This document shows, piece by piece, positions 23,243 through 32,960 of a stretch of 64,000 bases of DNA (position 1 is its first letter; each line of letters opens with the position of its first letter). The stretch is from contig JAACJK010000066.1 of the NCBI GenBank assembly GCA_013368325.1, forward strand, positions 248,001 to 312,000, in the 5' to 3' direction. Made by a program: the position numbers and the translations under genes. The notes beneath the pieces were generated by a model. The model was not told where the DNA came from and did not search any database. It was given only the letters and a program-made list of their open reading frames with translations. Origin of the DNA: Ephemerocybe angulata. Its lineage: Eukaryota; Basidiomycota; Agaricomycetes; Agaricales; Psathyrellaceae.

Positions 23243-24728
23243 TCACTGGATGAAACATCCTCCTCCATCATCCTGCTGCCGCCGAGCCAGCTCTCGCTCC
23301 CACCTCTCGGCATTCTCCCGTTGCACCCGCAGCGCTTCTTGATAAATTCTATGATCCTCAGCCATTCTTTCTTCGTGCTCCCGTTGCTGCCTTGCTCTCT
23401 CCCTCTCAGCCGCCTCAGCCGCCTGCCTCCATTGAGCTTCGAGTGCTTCCTGATGGCGTCTCGCCTCCTCTTCTATGCGCATTCTCTCTGCAAGCTCTCG
23501 CTCGAGCCTTGCTTGTTCCTCTCTGCGCCTCCTCTCATTTTCTTCCCTCTGCCTACGTTCCTCGGCAATCCTTGCCTCAAGCTCCCGCTGTTGCCTCTCG
23601 GCGGCGGCCTTTCGTTCTTGCTCCTCCACCCACATACGATGCTCCCACTCTCGTCTTTCTCTCTGTCTCTGCTCTTCTGCCCGTCTCCTTTCGGCTTCGA
23701 TGCGGGCGAGTTCCTCCTGCCTGCGTCTGGCCTGTTCCTCTCGCTGCCTGCGCTCCTCTTCTTCGCGGACTCTCGCAGCCTCTGTAAAACCCAAGGATCA
23801 GGATTATAGATAGTGGGATGTCAAACGCCACACACCTTCCATCTCTTGTCTGAGCCTCTCCGCCTCGATTCTTTGCGCTTCCTTTGCTTCTTGCAACTGT
23901 CGCTCAAGCTCGCCCACCGCAGCCGTCTGGGAGATGTCCTTTCTCTCATCTACGAGCTCCTTCTGGATTTGCATCACCACCGGCCTATTACCCAGGATGT
24001 ACCTTATGATTGAGAGCGCAGATCCCGCCGAGGAATCATGCCTGACCAGCTTCGTTCCTTGATCCAGCGCAGGCTTGAAGAAGACGTCGCTGGTCGCAAG
24101 CTCTCGCTCCCGCTCTTCGCCGAGGTGGGGCTCGACGTCGGACCACATGTTTGTGACAATGACGACGTTGCGGAGAGTCTGCTCTCCGCAGAGCTTCCTG
24201 AACGTACGGAAGTTCTTAAGGGAGATACCGCCCATCCGGTGGTCGGAGATTCGGTGTATGAATATCAGACCGGTGAGCGTATGTCCGTCCTTGTATCTAA
24301 ACAGCCGGTGAGATAAACGCCAGGCACGTCTCACGGTATGCGAAGGGAATACGTACGAAGAAGTCAAGAAGTCTGCTATGAGCTTGAGGATGTCCGAATC
24401 GCTCTTGTTGGTGTCGTCGAAGCCAGGCGTATCGACAAGTACTACCTTTCGGCTGTCCACCACGAACGGTTCGGTGACAGCCACCTCTTCGGTACACGAG
24501 TGTAAGCTATCGCTGGTTCTCAATGACGACCCCGAAACCAGGTTGACAAACTGTACAGATCGTTAGAAAGTCGTTGCCGTGTGTCTGAGGGAAGATGAAC
24601 CAACAGTTGATTTTCCGCTTCCTGTTGCGCCCATGACTCTGCGAGAAAGCGGTCAGCACTCGCCAAGGGAGAAGTAAATGAACATACGCTATTGTAGCGG
24701 TCTCCGACCCTTCTGGTACGCGTCCCAT
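23243..24728 (-). CDS. GIMAP/AIG1-like GTPase with Arg/Glu coiled coil and CFIQ CaaX end (GTPase 2)
   Basis: Exons 24728-24688, 24638-24605, 24550-24357, 24296-23836 and 23781-23243 give 422 aa. The first four exon lengths (41, 34, 194, 461) equal those of GTPase 1. Motifs: GATGSGKST, LVDTPGFDDTNKSDSD, FIHRISDHRMGG, TNMWSD. The tail is coiled coil (EEEERRQREEQARRRQEEL; ERMRIEEEARRHQEALEAQW) and ends DDGGGCFIQ, a CaaX box. The donor after the P-loop exon is a weak GTTGGT, shared in form with GTPase 1 (GTTGTT). Same inferred role and anchoring as GTPase 1. Confidence 0.8.
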
Positions 24729-25331
24729 TTTCTCGCTTAGAAGAAGTGAAATTCGGCGGAGGGGTTGGAAGGATGAACAGTGGAACTGGGTGCTGTGAAT
24801 CTGCGCAGTGTGTCCCTCTCTCCCCAATTTAAATGTGCTTATGCGCCTGCGGACAGTGACGGTGCGCATCGAGCATGTGCTTTCCATGCGCGTCCAACGT
24901 GCAGCTTCTAGAGACTTGTTATCGTCTATGTTCGGAGACGCTGAGAAGATTCTACATTTCATGGCTGAACGTGTTGGTAAGCATATTCATATCTGAACCC
25001 AGCCGAATCTTCTTTGGGCGCTAATCTGGTGCTAGATGTGTGATCGGCCACTGGAAACACCTGTGCAACACGCGTGCGTCGCGCGTTGGATGGCACTCAT
25101 AGAGGGCACCGTTATCGGCTATGCGTCTCATGTCCAACATTGGATCGAGAGTCGCCAGGTAGCTGCCAAAGAGCTGTAGGCGAGGAGCCTGCCACTGGGC
25201 ATACTCATATCGGATCCTAGGACCAAATGTGACGAGGCACAAGGGAAACTCGCGGGATAACCAAGTTTGACATTGCAAGATGAAAGTTAAAGTTCGAAAC
25301 ATTGAAGGTTCTAGATAGCCGGGTAGGTAAG
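24729..25331. other. Spacer between GTPases 2 and 3
   Basis: No supportable gene. Confidence 0.45.
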
Positions 25332-26926
25332 CTAACAGATGGTGCATCCGCCGCCGCTGTCCTTCTGGGCAACTCTTGACTCGAGATCACTGATTTTCTG
25401 GTTAAGGGCGCTGTTCTGTTCTTGCCACCTCGCTTCTTGGAGCTGCTTCTGATGCTGCAGCTCAAGCTCCTGCCTCCTACCCTTTTCGATCTCGATCAGA
25501 AGAGTAGCCTGCTGATCCTTCGCATTGAGAGCCGCCTGGTGCTCCCTATCGCGGATGTCGTCAAGACGTTGCTGATAGTCGGCTTGCATCTTCAGCCACT
25601 CTGTGCTCCCCGCAGCATTCTTCCTCGCCTCCTCCTTTAACTGCTCGAGGTCCGCTAGCCTTCTCTTCTCCGCCTTTTCCATATCTTCCTTCACCTTCTT
25701 CTCGTACGCTTCTCTTTCCTTCTGGAACTTCTCGAAGTTGGCGTCCGCGAGTTTCTGGGCCTCGAGCTGGTTGCGCTTCATTTCCGCCTCTAGCTTCCTC
25801 CTGTCCTCCTCGATCTCGCGCCTTGCTTGTTCGTCCTTCTCCCGCAGCGCATCTAGAGGCGATCAATCAGATGCATTCGATCACGCTACAGCGGAAACTC
25901 ATACCTTTATGCTCCTGGAGCAGCTCCTCCATCTGCTTCCTGTGCGCCTTCGCCTGCGCTATCAAGACCTTGTTAATCTCCTCGCCGGCAGCAGTCTCGT
26001 CGATACCCTTCTTCTCAATCGAGATTTCGCGCACAACCTGCAGAATAGTAGGATCCTTGTGAATGAGATAACCCAAAACTCGGTGCGCAGATTCCTTGGT
26101 ATGGTTGTGGCGGACCATGACGGCGCCTTCGTCCAGAACGGGTTTGAAGAAAGTGTCCTGGGTTCTCAGCTCGTGCTCCCTTCGCTTCCCGAGGTCCTCC
26201 TTGACCTCGTTCCACATGTTCGTGACGATCACGACGTTCTTGAGCGCGCCGTCTCCGCAGAGCCGGCGGAACATGCGGAAATTGCGCGTGGACACGCCGC
26301 CCATACGGTGGTCAGAGATTCGGTGGACGTAAATGACCCCAGCGAGCGTCTTTCCCCTCTCATAACTAAATTCAGCGGGGAATAAGTTAGAGTCGAGCTG
26401 CGGTGGATGATAAGTATATCACGTACGCTGAACTCAGGAACATCGCGATCATCTTCAGGATATCGGTGTCACTCTTAGTGGTATCGTCGAATCCGGGCGT
26501 GTCGATAAGCCTCACTCGGCGGCCATCGAGCACGAAGGGATGCGACAGCTGCACCTCACTCGTGCAGGAGAACAGACTGGCGCTGACTTCGAGTTCTTCA
26601 CTACCGCAGGCGGTGTTGATAAACTGTTAAGTGACCAAAAATGATGAGCATGAGTTGAAGCTGGTAACGCCAGCCGAGAGTTCCTCACCGTTGACTTGCC
26701 GCTGCCCGTAGCACCCATGACCCTGCTTTATGATTAGCATCGAGTAATAGGGGTTCGATTATAATATCTAGACGACGTACGCAATGATAACCTCGTCCAG
26801 CTCACTTTGGGGTCCACGAGGCGTTCCATTGGACCCCTCAGTCGACGTCGAAGTATCTTGCTGGGTGTTGGTCTCGAACCCAAGACCCCTGGAGGTCAAA
26901 AGATTAATACAGGGGACATCGGGCAT
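25332..26926 (-). CDS. GIMAP/AIG1-like GTPase with CTIC CaaX end; chimeric (GTPase 3)
   Basis: Exons 26926-26781, 26722-26689, 26623-26427, 26365-25905 and 25852-25332 give 452 aa. The G domain belongs with GTPases 1 and 2 (GATGSGKST on a 34-nt exon; LIDTPGFDDTTKSDTD; YVHRISDHRMGG; TNMWNE). The last exon instead matches GTPases 4 and 5 (MKRNQLEAQKLADANFEKF; WLKMQADYQQRLDDIRDREH) and ends GGGCTIC, a CaaX box. So it combines one subtype's G domain with the other's coiled-coil tail. It also has a longer N-terminal extension (about 48 residues before the P-loop exon), part of which overlaps a Pol III B-box-like sequence; an in-frame TGA upstream supports the start. Function unknown. Confidence 0.78.
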
Positions 26927-27526
26927 ACTATAGAGCGACAATCCCTTACGTGCGTCGATCAGGGGATGCTTGAGGTTGGTTCATGGGCGGACGCTGAGTG
27001 TCGGGGTGTGGGGCTTTACCGTTAGGAAGGGTCATCGTTGATCTCGGAGTGTTGGGGAGCCTGGGAAGCCATATCCTGCCCTTTTATGTTCGTGGAATGG
27101 TACAAAATACAGGGTACATAGGCTTGGAACGCAACCGCCTAAGCTGGAAACATTCATCAAATCAGCATCACCACTTCACTATCATGGGCGTCAATCTGTA
27201 TACTATTAACCCGTCGCCGCATTTGGATGGGCCCAAAGCTGACAATAATATCGACGGTCGCGCCTGGAGATTGGGGTCATAAGACCTATACAAGGGGAGA
27301 TGTTCCCAAGGAGATTTGACCGTAACCCAATGAGCGCCTGTCAGGAGACCACTCGCGCAGTCGAGCTTCGAAGGCACGAGGAGCTAAGATGAATCCAGGT
27401 GGAGCACCGTGCAGAGTACTCGAGGCTTTCTTGTATTGAACGAACACCCCTATTCCATATATAGGTTCTATCCTTTGCGTTGCATCTTCCGCTTCTCCCG
27501 CCGCTACTCGTATCAGAGCCATGCAA
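26927..27526. other. Intergenic region between GTPase 3 and the inverted-repeat arm
   Basis: No supportable gene. Confidence 0.4.
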
Positions 27527-28350
27527 GTTCTTCACCGTGCTTGCCGCGTATAGTTCGTTCTCTTGGACTCCGTGTTCCGCTTGTGGTAACGCTATTCGCA
27601 TTAGAGTTATGCACGCTCTCCGCCGTGTGTTCAGGGCGAGGCAGACTTTATGAAGAGAACATGTCCATGTAGGACCCCAAGCTACAGATCTTCCTTTCAG
27701 GGTGAACACGAGGCAGTAATCAGATAGACGCCCAACTACGCCGAAAGCACATTTGGCAGGTAAAGATAGAACGATGGATTATTGTGGATGATGAGCTCAC
27801 CTGCGCAATGAACAACACGTTTAACGCGCGACGCAGATGCTTTGGCTATTGTTGAAGCACACAGTTGCTTCTGGCTGCTGTACGAATATGGTCAATCTTC
27901 ATTCCTACGCCGCTTTAAGCGCCCAAGCTAACATGGTTGCACACACTAAGTTGCATGTGTCTACCCGCTGTCGCCTATGTGTTCAGGTTAATATCACCAC
28001 TCCAGAAGAGCTTTACATAGTCCACGTCGAGAGGAACAAGATTGTTGATCCAGGAAGAGGATGGTTGCCATCGAGGCACAGTGACGGCTACTGGTCAAAC
28101 CCCGTTCGCCATCCCAGTCCGAGTGGAGTCCGAGTGGAGTCCGTTCAGATGCCAACCGATTATTAGGAGTAGATGGGTATGGAGTACGCTCATCAAGTAC
28201 GTTCGACTTGCTGCCCCACTCCCTTCCTTCCTCCGCAATGGTAGATCATGGCACCGCCACCGTAGATCGGCAGATAAGCGCCGGGGTGGGAACAAAGGGT
28301 TCTGACGCTGATCACCCCTTTCATCCTGCCACCAGCACCACCATCATACG
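27527..28350 (+). repeat. Arm 1 of a large inverted duplication (partner 37951-38760)
   Basis: Reads in reverse complement at 37951-38760 with scattered substitutions and small indels (for example an extra 18 bp near 27585). Shared landmarks: agaacatgtccatg, caggtaaagatagaa, cagaagcaac on the opposite strand, ggatggttgcc. It carries the motif AGATAGACGCCCAA (27722-27735) and AGATAAGCGCC (28272-28282). Confidence 0.85.
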
Positions 28351-28389
28351 ATCTCAAGCTCTCACAGCCCAATCGTTCAACCCAACAAG

Positions 28390-29007
28390 ATGGACCTCGA
28401 AGAAACGGAAACGCAGGCCTCCACCTCCCTCTCTGAGCCCTGGCCAGTCTACATTGTCAACTCCTTCAACTACGCGCTCCAGCCGTCCCTCTCCCATAAC
28501 CCAAGCGCTCTAACAGGACCCTACATTCGCCTGCTCTACTACCTCTTCGGCCTCTCGGGCCCCTTCCAAATTTCACTGCGCCACCCTCCTTCCGGCGGCG
28601 CATCCACCAACGCAAGCCCTCTGATGTGCATCGTCACCGTAAACGAGATATACCCCGTCTTCTTCCTCCACCTCCACCCTTTCTCCGCCTCCTTCACGCT
28701 CGAATCCGCGCGCCACGCTGCTGACGCCCACATGCGCGACACTTTCAGGGACTTGAGGCATAACGTGATATACCCCCGCCTCCCCGCGATCTGCGCTTTT
28801 GGGACTAAACTCGCATTCTATGAGTATACTTTTGAGAGCAATGCGTTATATCCCCCTGCGATACTCGAGGACCCGGTAATTCTAAACGATGTGGCGCCGG
28901 TTGAGAGGTGGAGGTGCGATTTGCTGCAGGAGGCGGGGGTGGCGAGGGTGCGGCAGATCGTTAAAGACATCAAGGAGATGGAGCAGGAGAGAATTTCTTC
29001 AAATTAG
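28390..29007 (+). CDS. Uncharacterised intronless protein, 205 aa
   Basis: A single open frame from ATG to TAG. Visible features: EPWPVYIVNSFNYALQP near the start, a Pro-rich segment, MCIVTVNEIYPVFFLHLHPF, and a C-terminal region with KLAFYEYTF..LYPPAI and NDVAPVERWRCDLLQEAG. No signal peptide or membrane span is evident. I do not recognise a named domain. A truncated, inverted copy of its middle part lies at 37862-37950, which shows that this gene was inside the duplicated unit and that the other copy was lost. The ORF quality and partial conservation support a real gene. Confidence 0.6.
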   Translation: MDLEETETQASTSLSEPWPVYIVNSFNYALQPSLSHNPSALTGPYIRLLYYLFGLSGPFQISLRHPPSGGASTNASPLMCIVTVNEIYPVFFLHLHPFSASFTLESARHAADAHMRDTFRDLRHNVIYPRLPAICAFGTKLAFYEYTFESNALYPPAILEDPVILNDVAPVERWRCDLLQEAGVARVRQIVKDIKEMEQERISSN

Positions 29008-29858
29008 CTGGTGTTGGTGTATACTATGGCTGGTCTCAACCTGTCTCAACGGTCTGGCAGACATAGTAGACGATTTTGAATCCTGATCATCCCAACCCGC
29101 TCCCCCTCGTTCTCGCACCAGGTTGACGGAAGCAGATTGTAACCAAGGGAGCTGGGAGAATATCCGCTTCAATTATCTAGTTGGATTTCTATGCCCAACT
29201 TCGGGCCCTTCTCTTCTTTCAAATGGTGCTTCTTGCCTCTACAGTCGCGACTACTAATTGGCGCCATCCCGCTGATGCGGATTTTGAGCTTCCCCGAACC
29301 TCAACTGAACATAGGGAGGTCACAGATACCCTTCCTCTACATCTACACCTAGCCAAGCCTATTATTCCTTGCTTCCAAGCAAGGCTCCCATGCTCATATC
29401 TCCTTCCTCTTATAGAAGGTGAAATGTGCGCATGCTCCTGTTTGGCTGCGGCGTCGGGTGCTGACTAAGCGATTGGTGTCTGTTAAGGACACGCGCCTGG
29501 GCCCTGAAGCAAGGAATCTCCGGGCTCCCCCTTACTTTTGCCTTACTTATCGTTTCTAACGGTAACAAAGGTTCTATTCTTGCCTGCTTCCTTGGTCCTG
29601 ATGGCGGCCCCCGAAAAGGTGCCATTCAACTGCCGCTAGAGGAGGATAATAATCACCCTACGATACCTGAGGAGGAATCTGTGACCTGTCCCTTTAGACT
29701 CACCATTCGAGGAAGAGGAGTCCACTGGCTTGATGGACCTCAAGAAGAAGATTTCGAGACGCTTCTCTCTCTAAGATTTTTCGCCAAACGCGTGCCTGAT
29801 ATCAACCCAACGACAATCATTCATCTAACACAACCCTCCCTCTTAATATACCCCAGGG
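29008..29858. other. Intergenic region, no gene seen
   Basis: Nothing supportable. The segment 29640-29858 could be upstream sequence of the transporter relic that follows. Confidence 0.4.
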
Positions 29859-30790
29859 ATGAGCTTGGACCGGACAAGAACGTTTTCGAGGGCAAGCCGC
29901 GCTAATGGCTCCGCCTATGGTTATTCGGGCGCTTATAGGAATCTCCTTGCAAGCAATGCCACCCTTGGCGGTGGTGTCCGGCGAGGAAGGCCGTCCAGTG
30001 CCCGCCGCTCGTCCTTCCGCCCTCCCTCAGTCTCTTTCTCACCTACAACCCACGCATCGCGGCGCCCGTCCATTGTGCCGAGCATCTCTAGCCACTCGGG
30101 CGTGCGGACGGCTCCCAGTATTCTTTGGGCGCAGAAGCTGCTGTCCGGTGAGGGAGACGACCACCTTGACACCATTGCCGAATGGCGCCAAGCCTCACAG
30201 CCCGCCTCCCAGGCTGACGCCGAGTCTCTTCAGGAACCCCCACCTTCGCTTGCCTCTCAATTACTCGTGCTCATCATCGTGCAGTATGGTGTAATGACCC
30301 TCCAGTGTCCACACTACGACGCATGGCCAGATCTTCATGTCGTATCTTGTATGGTACGTTGTTCACTCTATCTACTCCAGGTTTTTCCCGAGACTAACTT
30401 CATGTGTTATGTGACAGTGACTATGAATCGGGCGGGCTGAATCTGAACGCAGGGCACTTTGCGCAACTGAGTAGGTCCTTTATCTGTCCCATGGGGATTG
30501 GTGTACTGAAGACTTATTTTGCTCAGTCGCACTCATGTGTTTTGTCCAGATTACCTACCGATTTTATCTCTATTATCCGTACGTTACCCTTCCTTGACCC
30601 TCCCCACGTTTTGGCACCTCCCTGTCTACTTGGCTTCGCTTGTAAGTTGTCCGAGGCGTCTGGACCTGCACACAAAGGATGCCTGGCCTATGTCTCTTCC
30701 AGATGTCCTCCAACTCATACCTAACCTTGAATTTGGAACCCTCATCGACGATTATAACTGTCTGCTGTACTTCCCCGGATTGCTGCCGAT
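29859..30790 (+). pseudogene. MFS-type transporter relic
   Basis: The frame from 29859 gives a Ser/Arg-rich cytosolic N-terminus (SLDRTRTFSRASR; AYGYSGAYRNLLAS; APSILWAQKLLSGE; LDTIAEW) then the first membrane helix (SQLLVLIIVQYGVMTL). I recognise this arrangement from fungal MFS transporters. The next segment (THGQIFMSYLV) is in another frame, so one base is extra near 30306. After an intron, DYESGGLNLNAGHFAQL and, after another (30471-30526), ALMCFVQITYRFYLYYPYV are recognisable before a stop. Later transmembrane segments cannot be followed, and the 3' part is occupied by GC-rich repeats. Specific substrate cannot be assigned. Confidence 0.5.
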
Positions 30791-30819
30791 TGGTACCCCA
30801 GACATAACAAGCCCATCCA

Positions 30820-31473
30820 CTCGCGAGCGCGAGCGCACCGTAGGTGCGCGCCAGCGAGCGAGTCTAAAGAACCTTTAAATAGATGATACGATCTTACAGG
30901 CGTACCAGCCTGCTAGAAGTTTCAATGATTTTAACCCCTCCACTCGTGAGCGCGAGCGCCCCGCAGGGGCGCGCCAGCGAGCGAGCATGTGTGTCTATTG
31001 CATTACTATTAGTCACCCATTAGGCCTCCGCGTGGACGGTTCTCGCATTTGGCCATGTTCCAATCTTCATTGTACCATATCTTCCCGCCGCCTTGCCGCC
31101 ACCCCGTCTAGCAGCCGTAGTCTCCCCCACTCGCGAGCGCGAGCGGGTGTCCGGCTAATGGGAAACTACTATGCATATCTAGTAGGTAAGGCTCGCTTAG
31201 AACGGTCAGAGGTAGTACATATCCTTCCTGCTCGTGAGCGCGAGCGCAGTGCGCCAGCGAGCGAGCAATGAAGTAAGTCAAAGGTACTGACCTTCAAGCG
31301 AACTGTATCTCAACTGTATCTACACATGTATGTATTTATCCCGGGATGGGCATGATGCTAAAAGGCAGCTGCAGAGTGCCTAGATTCATATCTAAGACTC
31401 ACTTATGCTCAGAGGTACGTATCCCGGGATCTGCCTGCTCGCGAGCGCAAGTGCGCGGGCCCCAGCCAGCGAG
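30820..31473 (+). repeat. Array of five GC-rich nested-hairpin elements
   Basis: Copies at 30820-30862, 30943-30985, 31130-31155 (half), 31231-31265 and 31438-31473. Full copies read CTCGYGAGCGCGA, an inner hairpin, then CAGCGAGCGAG. The inner stem is GCGCACC-gta-GGTGCGC in copy 1 and GCGCCCC-gca-GGGGCGC in copy 2. Copies 4 and 5 have shorter centres and alignable downstream flanks (caatgaagtaagtcaaagg and caatcaaacaagtcaaaagg). Confidence 0.8.
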
Positions 31474-32709
31474 CAATCAAACAAGTCAAAAGGTAATGAT
31501 ATTGCGAACCTGTGTACCCGCACCTGTATTTACCCCGAAATGCGCATTATCCTGACACGCAGAGCCTGGAGTGGGAGGTGTACCAGGCAGGGACCTGCTG
31601 GTCGTTTCAGTTGACTAGATGTTGGAAGAATTAACTTTGCACAAACCACTTCAGCGTCGCGACGAGGAGCTCTTTCCGGTTCCTTGTGGGAGCTATGGCT
31701 CTTAATTCCCCGAAGTTATCTACAGACTAAGACTAGGGCTGGGGTGGGCCTCAGAGTCAACGAGAAGATGTAGGCCATGAGTTCAGAATTATAGCTCTGT
31801 TGTAGTGAACGGTCAACACTCGGAAGTGGGCCCAACGAAGCAAGGACGCAGGCGCTGAGAAGCGCCGCTTTATAGAGCAATATGTACTTAACTCCAACGT
31901 GTTTTCTAAACCGCAGGCTCAGCGTTGCTTGGTGACGGAGGCCGAAACCCGGAAACGATGCTCAAGAAATGATCCTAACGGCGCTCTGACGAGCACCAGT
32001 CCCCGACTCCGAGTGGGGCTGATCGCTCCGTTAAATCTTATTATCGCTGTAAGCTAAAGGCAGGGACGGAGAAGGCTCGTATACATGTTTGAAGTCTGTA
32101 TATTCCAGCACCTCCGTACGCACAACGTGATCAATATCAGGGCCTTGCCGTTCTCCCAAGCCTTCGGGGGTCGGAAAAGTGCAAATGCCTTGACCCAAGG
32201 TGCTGATAGTCATGATCAGACCTCCATGTAGGATAGCCACTGTGCCATTGGTATGAGTGTGCAAGGGCGAGCTTTCCCGTGTATTATAGTAATCATACCT
32301 CGTTTGATTGGATTCAAATAATAAGGGTGAGCTCTGTATAAGGCATGAGGAAACTCGAATTCAATGTTGCTCAATTTGATATGTACGTATGTCCACTCGC
32401 AACGTCGGAACGATGACATCTGGGCCTGGATGCCTGTTGAAACCCGGCGTATGTGCTCGAGATGTAACAGTAATTTAATATACTTAGCTACCGGGAGTAT
32501 ATCTGGTGTACCGGTCGCAACGCGAACGTAGTAAGTCATACACACCTTAAAGGTGAAAACGGTGCCCTGAATCGCCTCGGCGTCCCAGTATTTACGTGCG
32601 TGGCGACAGAACCCTCTTTCAGAAGGGGAAGGCCCATGAGCGGCAAGTCCTGCCACCTGCGGGTATTTGCTCAGACTCCTATACACGGGGAACTGACTCA
32701 AGGGGAGAA

Positions 32710-32710
<1 letters not shown>
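31474..32710. other. Intergenic region, no gene seen
   Basis: A long minus-strand open frame (about 32216-32743) begins inside the CA repeat and has no family features, so it is not called. Confidence 0.45.

Positions 32711-32748
<38 letters not shown>
32711..32748 (+). repeat. (CA)n microsatellite
   Basis: About 18 uninterrupted CA units followed by ccaaaaaa. Confidence 0.95.
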
Positions 32749-32749
<1 letters not shown>

Positions 32750-32960
32750 AAAAAAGCCTTAATTCCCACTAGCTTACTTATGGTAGCAGGCATCTTTCCA
32801 ATCATTTAGTTTCGATTTACAGCAATTTGTTGGTGACTCAACATGGCCGGGGATCGAACTCTCGCCTTCTTCCTTCCCCATTCCCACGCTGTCCATCTCA
32901 AAATACAGGGGAAGGCACGTTTTCTGCAGACAGAACCCTCCCCACTACGTGGAGTCGGGG

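Noticed and set aside
32216..32743. Minus-strand 175-codon frame starting with alternating Cys-Val
   Set aside because: It begins inside the CA microsatellite, lacks a proper ATG there and shows no domain.
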